A stretch of DNA of 64,000 nt, taken from the IMG/VR virus record IMGVR_UViG_3300032069_000005, positions 22,232 to 86,231 of that record, one strand, 5' to 3'. This document shows, piece by piece, positions 25,172 to 33,214 of the stretch. The DNA is from a virus. A program made the translations under genes and the position numbers. The notes under the pieces are model-generated. The model saw nothing but the letters and a program-made list of their open reading frames with translations, was not told the DNA's origin and ran no database searches. The stretch's first letter is position 1. The number at the start of each line of letters is the position of its first letter.

Positions 25172-26226
25172 ATAATGCCGAATTTAATAAACAATTAAAA
25201 TCCACAATAAAAAATAAAACAGTTCTTATTACTGGAGGAACTGGTTCTTTAGGACGAACTTTAATAAAAAGATTATTAAACTTTAATCCAAAAAAGATAA
25301 AGATTCTTAGCAGAACAGAAGATAAACGAGCAAAGGCAAAAAAAGAGTTTGAAAAAATATCCATAATCGAATATATTCCTGGCGACATATTGGACAGAGA
25401 CAAACTTAAATTTGCATTAGAAAATGTAGATATTGTCTTTCATTTGGCAGCAATGAAACGAATTGAAGAATGTCAACAACATCCTGAAGAAGCAATCAGA
25501 ATCAATCAAGGAGGAGCATCTAATCTAACCGAATTAATTTTGCAGAATAAAAATATACAATATGTAATCGGAGCGAGTTCGGATAAAGCCTGTAATCCTA
25601 CCAATATTTATGGAAACACTAAAAGGGCAATGGAAGATATATTTATTGGTGCTCAAAGAGGAGCAGAAGGAAGAGGAATTAAAACAAAATTCTCATTAAT
25701 TAGGGGAGGGAATTTTCTTGGAAGTGATGGTTCAGTTCTACCTACCTGGATTAATGCAGCCAAAGCGGGAAAATCATTGGAAATTACCGACCCCGAAATG
25801 AAACGATATACCCTATTATTATCTGAGGCGGCAGATTTATTTCTTTGGGCATTATTGAATTCAAGAGGCGGAGAAATTATTACCAGAGAAATGCCGATGT
25901 TTCGTTTAGGCGATTTAGCAGAAATAATTTCAGATATTTATAAAATAAAAATAAAGAAAATTGGAATAAGAATCGATGGCAGAGAAAAAATTAAAGAAGA
26001 ATTAATTTCAGACACAGAAATTCCATTTACAGAAGAAATATACTATCCTTTCAAAACTAAATATTTAAATAGACCAATAAAATTCAGAATTCTTATATTT
26101 ACTCCTGGGAAAAAGGTAGAGCAAACCCCCGATATTAAATATTCTATCTGTTTATCAAAAAAAGAATTATATAAAATGCTCAAAATCGGAGAGCCTTCTC
26201 CTGGAGAATGGTTTCCTAAAAAATAA
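25168..26226 (+). CDS. NDP-sugar 4,6-dehydratase/epimerase (PseB/FlaA1/CapE-like SDR)
   Basis: 352 residues from the ATG at 25168 (ATGA overlap); an in-frame TTG 18 bases upstream is less likely. The nucleotide loop VLITGGTGSLGRTL, IPGDILDRDKL, FHLAAMKRIEECQQHPEEA, and SSDKACNPTNIYGNTKRAME with Tyr-x3-Lys match UDP-GlcNAc-inverting dehydratases of surface polysaccharide pathways. The C-terminal lobe contains PGEWFPKK. It produces a modified nucleotide sugar, probably a donor for the adjacent glycosyltransferases. Confidence 0.85.
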   Translation: MNNAEFNKQLKSTIKNKTVLITGGTGSLGRTLIKRLLNFNPKKIKILSRTEDKRAKAKKEFEKISIIEYIPGDILDRDKLKFALENVDIVFHLAAMKRIEECQQHPEEAIRINQGGASNLTELILQNKNIQYVIGASSDKACNPTNIYGNTKRAMEDIFIGAQRGAEGRGIKTKFSLIRGGNFLGSDGSVLPTWINAAKAGKSLEITDPEMKRYTLLLSEAADLFLWALLNSRGGEIITREMPMFRLGDLAEIISDIYKIKIKKIGIRIDGREKIKEELISDTEIPFTEEIYYPFKTKYLNRPIKFRILIFTPGKKVEQTPDIKYSICLSKKELYKMLKIGEPSPGEWFPKK

Positions 26227-26228
26227 CT

Positions 26229-26891
26229 ATGAATGAAATATTAACTGTATTTGTAATTTCTACTCAAAGAAAAGAAAATTATCGAGAATGTATTAATTCA
26301 TTAAAATCTCAGACTATGAATTTTAACTTAATTGAAATAAAAGATATTTCTCCAATGCCAGTCGCTTTTAATAGAATGATTGAATTATATAATCATTCTT
26401 ATTACCATCTTCTAAATAACAATACTGCTGAATTTACTTATACCTCTTATAAATATCAATTAGAAAGTATAAATAAAACTCAAGAAATCATACAAAAACA
26501 TTTAAATTATAAAATTCGCGTATTTGGAGCAGTAGCAAATTCAATAAGTAAAAAAACAATGAGAATTATAGAGCATAATAAAGATTTAACTCATCTTTAT
26601 TATTATCTAAATTATAAAGAAAAAATTCCCAAAATACCTAACAAAAAAGCAATATCAGTAAATGGATATGGTTATTTAGAATTAAACATCGATAATTTTT
26701 CAAATGAAAACCAAAAAATATTAGACTTGCAATCATTTATATTTAATTTTGAAAAGTTTCAAGAAAATCCAATCATTTATCAATTACATCCTCAAATGTG
26801 GAATAACAGAGACTTTTTGCTTTTTGAACAAATATTGAATTATTTAATCTCAATTAATACAAACTTTATTTTCCCAACGGAGATTTTATGA
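26229..26891 (+). CDS. Glycan-related protein, mixed GT2-like / deacetylase-like features
   Basis: 220 residues. The first 45 look like the start of a family 2 glycosyltransferase (ILTVFVISTQRKENYRECI, SLKSQTM). The DxD site that should follow is absent. The end (IIYQLHPQMWNN, FEQILNYLISINTNFIFPTE) recalls the C-terminal motif of polysaccharide deacetylases. The middle matches neither. It could be a degenerate or chimeric enzyme, or a family I do not know. It overlaps the next glycosyltransferase by four bases, so membership in the glycan operon is clear. Confidence 0.45.
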   Translation: MNEILTVFVISTQRKENYRECINSLKSQTMNFNLIEIKDISPMPVAFNRMIELYNHSYYHLLNNNTAEFTYTSYKYQLESINKTQEIIQKHLNYKIRVFGAVANSISKKTMRIIEHNKDLTHLYYYLNYKEKIPKIPNKKAISVNGYGYLELNIDNFSNENQKILDLQSFIFNFEKFQENPIIYQLHPQMWNNRDFLLFEQILNYLISINTNFIFPTEIL

Positions 26892-29449
26892 TAGACAAAA
26901 ATCTATTATATAAGAGATATTATGATACAATGGAAAAATACAAAGAAAATTCTATTATTGAACTTCCCAAACAATTATTCAGAATTTATTTAAATAATCC
27001 CAATGAATCTAATTTTATTGCCTTAATGGGATGCCTGGATAATTTACTTAGTAAAAATCCAGACATTAATTTCTTTTATGTAGATAAATTATACGGAAAG
27101 TTTCTTAATGAAAAACAAAAAGAAATGATTAATCCAAAGAAAAAACTTGTCGTTCAATTGGCTCGTATCCCCTGTGCTAATTGTGGATATGAATTACGAA
27201 ATTTAATAAATACCTATTCAGATAATTTTATTTCTGTATATATTTTGGGACAAGAATACCATGCCAGTTATAAATGGTCTCTTTTTAGAAAATTTCCATA
27301 TGAATTTTTTTGGAAAACGCAAAAAGAACAGTGTATTGAACTTATAAAAAAAGCAGATATAATTCACGCTCATCATCTTTGGGACTTTGAAGAAATACCA
27401 GACTTAATAAAAGATAAAATAATAATCACTACTTTATATGATATTTCGTCTTCGGGTCAGAAAAAATACCAAGAAAGGGTTAAAAAATATAGTTCATTTA
27501 TTACAGTTGCCGACCAGCCATTACAAAAGGAAATATTCAAAGAATTAACCACTTATAGTCTTCCTATAGTTAGATTTCTCTTTAATGAATCAATAATTAA
27601 AAATAATCCAGTTCCCGTTGTTGTATTCGCCCCAACTATAAAAAATTTGGGAAATGATTTACCATTATGCTCTAAAAGAAGAGAAGAAGTATTAGAAATT
27701 ATTGAAAGATTAAAAAAAGAAATGAATTTTGAATTTGACTTAATTGAAGGAATTCCGTATGAAGAAAATCTTGATAGAAAAAGAAAAGCGGATATTATAA
27801 TTGACGATATGAATGATAAGTTTGAGGAATTTCATTGCACTTGTTTTTCAGATGATACCAAAGTTCTTACTGAATCTGGATGGAAATATTTTAAAGATTT
27901 AAAAATGTCAGACAAAATATATTCATTAAATGAAAAGAAAAAAATTATAGAATTATCTAAGATTAAAAGAATTATTAAACAAAATTACAATGGAAAATTA
28001 ATCAATCTCAAAAAACAAAATATTGATTTATTAATTACTCCTAATCATAGAGTAGTATATCATAATGGCTATAAAGATAAAAAATTAAAAATAAAACCAA
28101 TTAAAGATTTAATTTCGAGGTGCAGAATAGATATTCCTACGTCTGGTTTTTTATATGAAAAGTTAAATAGCAAAACATATAATAAAACCGATGCTCATTG
28201 GGCAAAATTCCTGGGATTGTTTTTATCTGATGGATATAGTCATAAAAATCATATCGGATTCCATATAAGAAAAAAATCAACTATTAAAATGTTAAAAAAA
28301 TGTTTACGAAAATTGCATACTCCTTATACAGAATATACATATAATAGAAATAATGTATTAGATACAATAATAAAAATAAGAAAACCCGACACAATTCATT
28401 ATGATGAACTCAGAAAATATGGGAAAACTCACGATAAATTTATTCCCTCTTATCTTTTTAAATCACATCCAAATATCATCAAGGAATTTCTGAATGGATT
28501 TATAGAAGGAGATGGAAGTATCAATAAAAATAATCAAATTACAATATATAATTCCAATAAAAATTTATTAGAAGATATTCAACAATTATATGTTTTAATA
28601 GGAGTATGCACAAATATCATTAGAACATATAATAAACAATTCAAAAAATATTTATTCAGAATCGTAATTAGAAAAAGTAAAAATATAGGAATCGAAATAA
28701 AAAAACATATTAAATTTAAAAAATATAAAGGAAAAGTAGTATGTATTGAATTAAAAACCAATTCTTTAATATATGTAAAAAGAAAAGAAAAATGTTGTTG
28801 GAGTGGAAATTCCTTAGAGGCTGCGTGTTTCGGGGCAATTCCCTTAACCAGTTATAGCGGGGAAGATTATCCATTCACAAAAACAAACATTAAAACTCTG
28901 GAATCTACTTTACGGTTCTATATAAATAATCCAAAAAAACTAAAAGAAGAACAACGAAGAATCGTGGAGTGGAGAAAAACATATTATACTCCAAAAAAAT
29001 TATTACTTCCTTATGAAACATTATACCAAAATCTATTAGAAAATAAACAGATAAAAAAATCTAAAATCATTGAAATAATACCTATAGAACCCCAAACTGA
29101 AGAAAAAAAAGAAATAGTAGTTAAATCAAGCCCCGAAAAAAGAATTGAGGAAATATTTAATATATTAAATGAAAATAAAATTTATTATTGGGCTGCAAAA
29201 GATACTTTATTATCTATTTTCAAAAATATGCCAATAGATACTAACATAATAAAAATAGGAACGACCAATAATACTATTAAACAAAATATTTTAATTTTGC
29301 TCAAGGATATAGATTTAAAAATTGAAATTGAAATAAGACCAAATCAAGAAATTAAAAAATATAGATTTTTGGATATGGATATTAATGTTCCAAAACCATT
29401 AATAAAATATTTGGAGTATTTTACAAAAAAATCATTCAAAAAAATATAA
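26888..29449 (+). CDS. GT-B glycosyltransferase interrupted by an intein
   Basis: 853 residues before splicing. Residues 1-318 carry GT-B features (LARIPCANCGYEL, ADIIHAHHLWDFEEIPD). Residues 319-641 are an intein. The remaining extein restarts with SLEAACFGAIPLTSYSG, the donor-binding E-x7-type block of GT4 enzymes, so joining gives EEFHCT-SLEAACFG and restores the active site. After residue 720 a Lys/Glu-rich linker leads to a C-terminal segment (EIFNILNENKIYYWAAKDTLLSIF) reminiscent of LicD-like nucleotidyltransferases, though its metal-binding Asp residues are not evident. Activity requires protein splicing. Confidence 0.75.
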   Translation: MIDKNLLYKRYYDTMEKYKENSIIELPKQLFRIYLNNPNESNFIALMGCLDNLLSKNPDINFFYVDKLYGKFLNEKQKEMINPKKKLVVQLARIPCANCGYELRNLINTYSDNFISVYILGQEYHASYKWSLFRKFPYEFFWKTQKEQCIELIKKADIIHAHHLWDFEEIPDLIKDKIIITTLYDISSSGQKKYQERVKKYSSFITVADQPLQKEIFKELTTYSLPIVRFLFNESIIKNNPVPVVVFAPTIKNLGNDLPLCSKRREEVLEIIERLKKEMNFEFDLIEGIPYEENLDRKRKADIIIDDMNDKFEEFHCTCFSDDTKVLTESGWKYFKDLKMSDKIYSLNEKKKIIELSKIKRIIKQNYNGKLINLKKQNIDLLITPNHRVVYHNGYKDKKLKIKPIKDLISRCRIDIPTSGFLYEKLNSKTYNKTDAHWAKFLGLFLSDGYSHKNHIGFHIRKKSTIKMLKKCLRKLHTPYTEYTYNRNNVLDTIIKIRKPDTIHYDELRKYGKTHDKFIPSYLFKSHPNIIKEFLNGFIEGDGSINKNNQITIYNSNKNLLEDIQQLYVLIGVCTNIIRTYNKQFKKYLFRIVIRKSKNIGIEIKKHIKFKKYKGKVVCIELKTNSLIYVKRKEKCCWSGNSLEAACFGAIPLTSYSGEDYPFTKTNIKTLESTLRFYINNPKKLKEEQRRIVEWRKTYYTPKKLLLPYETLYQNLLENKQIKKSKIIEIIPIEPQTEEKKEIVVKSSPEKRIEEIFNILNENKIYYWAAKDTLLSIFKNMPIDTNIIKIGTTNNTIKQNILILLKDIDLKIEIEIRPNQEIKKYRFLDMDINVPKPLIKYLEYFTKKSFKKI
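27842..28810 (+). mobile_element. Intein with LAGLIDADG endonuclease in glycosyltransferase
   Basis: 323 residues from Cys319 (CFSDDTKVLTESGWK, splicing block A) to Asn641 (CCWSGN) followed by Ser. Block B is LITPNHRVVY. The endonuclease domain has two LAGLIDADG-type helices: KFLGLFLSDGYSH and FLNGFIEGDGSI. The C-terminal junction is SGN/S, with Gly in place of the usual penultimate His. The insertion site is the conserved donor-sugar motif of the glycosyltransferase, a typical intein location. Confidence 0.88.
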
Positions 29450-29610
29450 TGTATCTCTCTCAAACAGTATTAATCAAATATAATGAAAAGATAGTTGAAG
29501 GAAAAGTAGTAAAAATTTATGATGAAGAATTGGATATTAAATTGGATGATGGTGAAATTGTTAGAAAAAAATATTGGGAAATAAGGAGCGTGCCCATTGA
29601 AAAAGAATAA
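29449..29610 (+). CDS. Small beta-rich protein, unknown
   Basis: A 53-residue frame directly after the glycosyltransferase, overlapping its stop by one base and the amidoligase start by 14. The sequence (VLIKYNEKIVEGKVVKIYD, then LDIKLDDGEIVRKKYWEIR) looks like a small SH3/Tudor-like beta barrel. Position suggests co-expression with the amidoligase. Confidence 0.5.
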   Translation: MYLSQTVLIKYNEKIVEGKVVKIYDEELDIKLDDGEIVRKKYWEIRSVPIEKE

Positions 29611-30280
29611 AAAGAAAGAAATAGAATTAATTGATATTACCAAAATCCGGTTTGCTCCAGAATTAGAAATCGAACTCCCTGCCAAAAAGGATTCTCAACG
29701 ATTAATTGATAGAGGAAAGACCCTAAAAGGATGGGAAATTAAAGCGGATGGTAGTTTGGATAATGGCATTGAATTATCTCCAGAAAATAGCAATCATTTA
29801 TATTGGAATGAAGAATCTCTTATGCAAATAAAAGAAATCCTTGCTTTGGTTAGAGTATATAGAGGAAAAATAAATCCAAAGACTTGCGGATTTCATCTGC
29901 ATATCAATATAAAAAATTTAACTGATGCCCAAATCCTAACAATAATCAAAGAATTTATCCACAAACAAAGATATATTATAAAAAGATTTAATGTTCATCC
30001 TGATAGATTAAAAGAAACCTGTAAACTATTACCAAAAGGGGAAATAAATAAATTAACAGAAAAACAAATTCACAAATTTAGGAATCAGAAAGAATATTCT
30101 TTTAGAAATTATGAGTATCTTGATGAAAAATATTATTCTTTAAATGTCTGCCATCTACCCAAGAGTGATTATCAGACCATAGAATTTAGACTATTTGGCG
30201 GTAGTGTTAATTTCAGGGAAATAAAAGAAAGGATTTATTGGACACTCTGTTTTGTTCGTGATTCACTTGAAAGAGAATAG
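29597..30280 (+). CDS. Amidoligase-family protein
   Basis: I use the TTG at 29597 because AAATAAGGAG lies eight bases upstream. The 227-residue product matches putative amidoligases of the glutamine synthetase-like COOH-NH2 ligase fold: FAPELEIELP, GWEIKADGSLDNGIELSPE, CGFHLHINI and QTIEFRLFGGSVNF. Such enzymes are proposed to form amide bonds in peptide tags or cell-surface peptides, and occur in phage and mobile operons. The substrate is unknown. Proximity to glycan genes suggests surface or wall modification. Confidence 0.72.
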   Translation: MKKNKKKEIELIDITKIRFAPELEIELPAKKDSQRLIDRGKTLKGWEIKADGSLDNGIELSPENSNHLYWNEESLMQIKEILALVRVYRGKINPKTCGFHLHINIKNLTDAQILTIIKEFIHKQRYIIKRFNVHPDRLKETCKLLPKGEINKLTEKQIHKFRNQKEYSFRNYEYLDEKYYSLNVCHLPKSDYQTIEFRLFGGSVNFREIKERIYWTLCFVRDSLERE

Positions 30281-30281
30281 A

Positions 30282-30512
30282 ATGAAAAATAATCGCCTAA
30301 AAGCGTGGTCTAAATTAATAGGTATATTATGTAGTTTTGGGTATAATAAGAGTAAAGAAAGCGGTATCTTGGGGGTAAACCAGCCTATTTTGAGGGGGTT
30401 AGCGTGCCCTAATTGCCTAAGACCATTGCCTAATAAAAAATTTCGTAGAAAATGGGGATGTAAATACTGTATCCCAAAAAAAACAACGGGGTATTGTAAT
30501 GGAAAATATTAA
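30282..30512 (+). CDS. Small zinc-ribbon protein
   Basis: The start at 30282 follows the amidoligase stop by one base. The 76 residues include a four-Cys ribbon (CPNC...CKYC) near the C terminus and a basic N terminus. No helix-turn-helix is evident. It overlaps the next gene by 14 bases. Possibly a nucleic-acid-binding accessory protein. Confidence 0.45.
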   Translation: MKNNRLKAWSKLIGILCSFGYNKSKESGILGVNQPILRGLACPNCLRPLPNKKFRRKWGCKYCIPKKTTGYCNGKY

Positions 30513-31245
30513 AGACTGTGTAATAATTGGGAGCGGGAAATCAATTGAACCATATCGAATTGAATTGATAGAAAAACTCAAAGACCGATTTGTAATCGTT
30601 ATAAATTATTCCTATAAGCATTTCCCACATACCTGTATGTGTTTCGGAGATAATGAATTTTATATTCCTCAAAATGCAAAAAAATATCCAGAAAAACATC
30701 CAGATATTTATGAAGAGTTAAAAAAAGAACCTCTTATTATCTATAATAATCATAAAAATGATATTATCAAATATCAGTTACCCAATACAATATTCGTCAA
30801 AAGTGGAAGCGGATACAATATTAATCCGCTTAAATCGGGATTCTATTGCCACGTTATTACAGGCATTTTTGCTCTATCACTGGCTCAGTTCTTATTGAAT
30901 TATGATGGCATTATTTATATATGTGGGTTCGATTGGAATAGAACCCCGCCCAATCCTAAAATTGATATACATTATTATTCCGACCAAGAATTAAATCATA
31001 AAGGCAAACATAAAACCGACTATTATAAAAATAATAATCCTGATAATTTCTTTGGGCATTTCAAAGAACCCAAAATAAAAATATATAATGTATCCCAGCT
31101 TTCTTCAATCCAGAGTTTTGAAAAAATAGCTTATGAGCAAATGTTTAGTTCACTATCTAATGAACATTATGACCAAAGTGAACTGAGACAGGAAATAAGA
31201 AAAAAATTAATTAATACCGATGGGATTATAAATTTGAATCATTAA
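30499..31245 (+). CDS. DUF115/MptE-like or sialyltransferase-like Rossmann protein
   Basis: 248 residues. It starts VIIGSGKSIEP, a nucleotide-binding-like loop, and continues with IVINYSYKHFPH and CFGDNEF; later come YICGFDW and IYNVSQLSSIQSFEKI. This layout occurs in the DUF115/MptE family and in bacterial CST-type sialyltransferase-like proteins that sit in surface glycan operons. The catalytic role is uncertain. It is the last rightward gene and its 3' end overlaps the converging virion operon by 39 bases. Confidence 0.5.
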   Translation: MENIKDCVIIGSGKSIEPYRIELIEKLKDRFVIVINYSYKHFPHTCMCFGDNEFYIPQNAKKYPEKHPDIYEELKKEPLIIYNNHKNDIIKYQLPNTIFVKSGSGYNINPLKSGFYCHVITGIFALSLAQFLLNYDGIIYICGFDWNRTPPNPKIDIHYYSDQELNHKGKHKTDYYKNNNPDNFFGHFKEPKIKIYNVSQLSSIQSFEKIAYEQMFSSLSNEHYDQSELRQEIRKKLINTDGIINLNH

Positions 31246-31704
31246 TTTTAAATCTACATCTAAACTCGGAGAAATAGAAAAGCACTGAATCGTATTGTTC
31301 ATTCTAACTTCCGCAAATTGATTATGAGAGTCCAAATCCATATCAATGCCATAGACCGTAAAAAACCTACTATAAACTAAACTTAAATCCCCTTGATACT
31401 GATAAAAAACCGCAGTTTTGATAAAAGGTAGCCAAGCTATTTTCAAATTCTTAAAAAGATTATCAAATACATAAATTCCTCTATTTCTCGTATTGGAAAT
31501 CTCTCTATAAAAAGGTTCGTAATAATGAAATTTCACCCAATCATATTCTATTGTTATTATTCGATTATTTATTTGTAAAATAGAACAATCAATTTCATTA
31601 TCAATTTTTTCTTGTTTCAATTTCAAATCATATAAATCATTTCCTGAAGTAATTAAATCATTGTAGAGGGTTCTTATTTTATGTTTTTCTTGTTCGTAAC
31701 CCAT
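31207..31704 (-). CDS. Virion operon distal protein, KHKIR N-terminal family
   Basis: 165 residues, last gene of the leftward operon. The first 15 residues (MGYEQEKHKIRTLYN) are shared with the proteins at 32595 and 32734. The rest is mixed alpha/beta with many Tyr (VKFHYYEPFYREI, YGIDMDLDSHNQF). No enzymatic motif. Position after the baseplate genes suggests a tail-tip or adsorption accessory role. Confidence 0.5.
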   Translation of the reverse strand: MGYEQEKHKIRTLYNDLITSGNDLYDLKLKQEKIDNEIDCSILQINNRIITIEYDWVKFHYYEPFYREISNTRNRGIYVFDNLFKNLKIAWLPFIKTAVFYQYQGDLSLVYSRFFTVYGIDMDLDSHNQFAEVRMNNTIQCFSISPSLDVDLKLMIQIYNPIGIN

Positions 31705-32594
31705 TATATTTTTCTCTCTTTGGAATCTATTCCTGACTTTATGGTTATTATTTCTTTCATTTGAGTTTGGTGTTGAGGAATATCTGCTTTATATTTGTTC
31801 TTAGTAATAATTTGCCCATAGGCAGAACCCAAATGAAAATGCCAAGTTCCATCTCCCACATCGTGCCTCGTTAACTGTTGTGAATATTGAGTAAACCGCA
31901 ATGAAATATCTGGTATAGCATCAACCACTTCCTGTAATTCATATAAAGATTTCATCATTATTTTTCTATCGCTTAACTTTATATAGAATTTTCCTTTAGC
32001 AGTTATAAAAAATTTAGGAACATTTAATGTTTCCATTTCGCCTAAATAAAAAGCATCTGGATAATTTCCCTTAATTTCTAAAATTTCTCCAGGAGGAAGT
32101 GGGTCAACTCCATATGTTCCGTGTAAATCTCCGTGATATAAATGAGGTCTCAATCCCATTGAATTTTCTTCCATTCCTCCGCCAATTACCCGCAGAGTAG
32201 TTACTTGTATCCGCCAATCTTTTAAAGAATCATAATAAATATATCTGGCATAAGAAGGAGATGTATCATAATATAATGCTACATTAGAATCGAGATAAGA
32301 ATTATATATTACTCCGTGATTGGGATACTGGTAATAAGGTAAAGAAGTTTTTTGGCATACCAAAACTCCATCTACAAAAATACTATAATAATCCATCCAC
32401 GATGGAGAAATACGATAAATTGGATATATTTCTTCTTCTAATTCCCTATCATAATTTATTAATAAATCAGAGTTAATATTTTTTATCATTTCTTCTGTAA
32501 TATCCAAAGATGTAGAAAATCTTTTTGTATAAGAAATTAATTTATACTGTTCTTCCGCCTGGTCTTTAAAATTAGGAATAATGAGTTCTGACAT
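31704..32594 (-). CDS. Probable tail/baseplate protein, unknown
   Basis: 296 residues. Beta-rich and Tyr-rich (YYSIFVDGVLVCQK, YYDTSPSYARYIYYD), with His-rich segments (PHLYHGDLHGTYG, GTWHFHLGS) that may bind metal. No known domain recognised. It lies between two small KHKIR-family genes and overlaps the last gene by one base. A virion-associated role is inferred from position. Confidence 0.5.
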   Translation of the reverse strand: MSELIIPNFKDQAEEQYKLISYTKRFSTSLDITEEMIKNINSDLLINYDRELEEEIYPIYRISPSWMDYYSIFVDGVLVCQKTSLPYYQYPNHGVIYNSYLDSNVALYYDTSPSYARYIYYDSLKDWRIQVTTLRVIGGGMEENSMGLRPHLYHGDLHGTYGVDPLPPGEILEIKGNYPDAFYLGEMETLNVPKFFITAKGKFYIKLSDRKIMMKSLYELQEVVDAIPDISLRFTQYSQQLTRHDVGDGTWHFHLGSAYGQIITKNKYKADIPQHQTQMKEIITIKSGIDSKERKI

Positions 32595-32762
32595 TTATAT
32601 AATATTCTCCCAAGCCGATTCCAAATAAATTATTCTCTTAATAGAATTTCCAGAAGGATATTTTTCTCCACTATAATTTATGTGTTTTATATCATTCTTT
32701 AATTCTTTATTTTTATTATAGATTGTTCTTATTTTATGTTTTTCTTGTTCGTAATTCATCAT
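32595..32762 (-). CDS. Short KHKIR-family protein, possibly truncated
   Basis: 55 residues from the Met codon at 32762 (MMNYEQEKHKIRTIYNK). The N-terminal block matches its two neighbours but the protein stops after about a third of their length. It may be a truncated paralogue or a free N-terminal domain. No good ribosome binding site is seen; expression may depend on coupling to the upstream gene, which it overlaps. Confidence 0.4.
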   Translation of the reverse strand: MMNYEQEKHKIRTIYNKNKELKNDIKHINYSGEKYPSGNSIKRIIYLESAWENII

Positions 32763-33213
32763 AGTATTTGGGATAATCAATAAATAATTTAATTTTTAAT
32801 CTAATTGTGCTCACAGGAACATCATCTGGTAATGCTCCCAAAAATCCAAAATTAATCTGTAACATATATATAATCTCATCCGTAGATTCATTGAGAATTG
32901 TTTTAAAATATTCATAAGTAAAAATATTAAAATCATAATCGTCAAAACATTCATCATATGCTTCTAAAGGATAATAAATATAATTTATTTTTAAATAGGG
33001 AAGGATTTTTTTTGGAAAATTCTTTAATAATAATTCAAGTGTATATACTGGTTCTCCGATTGTATCTTCCAAAACATATTCCGCCTGTTTCTTTATATAA
33101 TTAATACTTTTCCGTTCAATAATTTCTTTTTTTAATTTATCATATTCAGTATATTTTTCTTCAATTTTATTATAGAGTATTCTTATTTTATGTTTTGTTA
33201 AATCATAATTCAT
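32734..33213 (-). CDS. Virion operon protein, KHKIR N-terminal family
   Basis: The start is taken at 33213 (MNYDLTKHKIRILYNK), which aligns with the starts of the related proteins at 32762 and 31704; the upstream in-frame ATG lies within the baseplate gene. 159 residues, helical N terminus followed by an acidic/aromatic middle (PLEAYDECFDDYDFNIF). Function unknown; probably tail-associated by position. Confidence 0.5.
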   Translation of the reverse strand: MNYDLTKHKIRILYNKIEEKYTEYDKLKKEIIERKSINYIKKQAEYVLEDTIGEPVYTLELLLKNFPKKILPYLKINYIYYPLEAYDECFDDYDFNIFTYEYFKTILNESTDEIIYMLQINFGFLGALPDDVPVSTIRLKIKLFIDYPKYYDELRTRKT

Positions 33214-33214
33214 A

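Noticed and set aside
30252-30281. Upstream start for the zinc-ribbon ORF
   Set aside because: It lies inside the amidoligase coding sequence; the ATG at 30282 directly after that stop is preferred.
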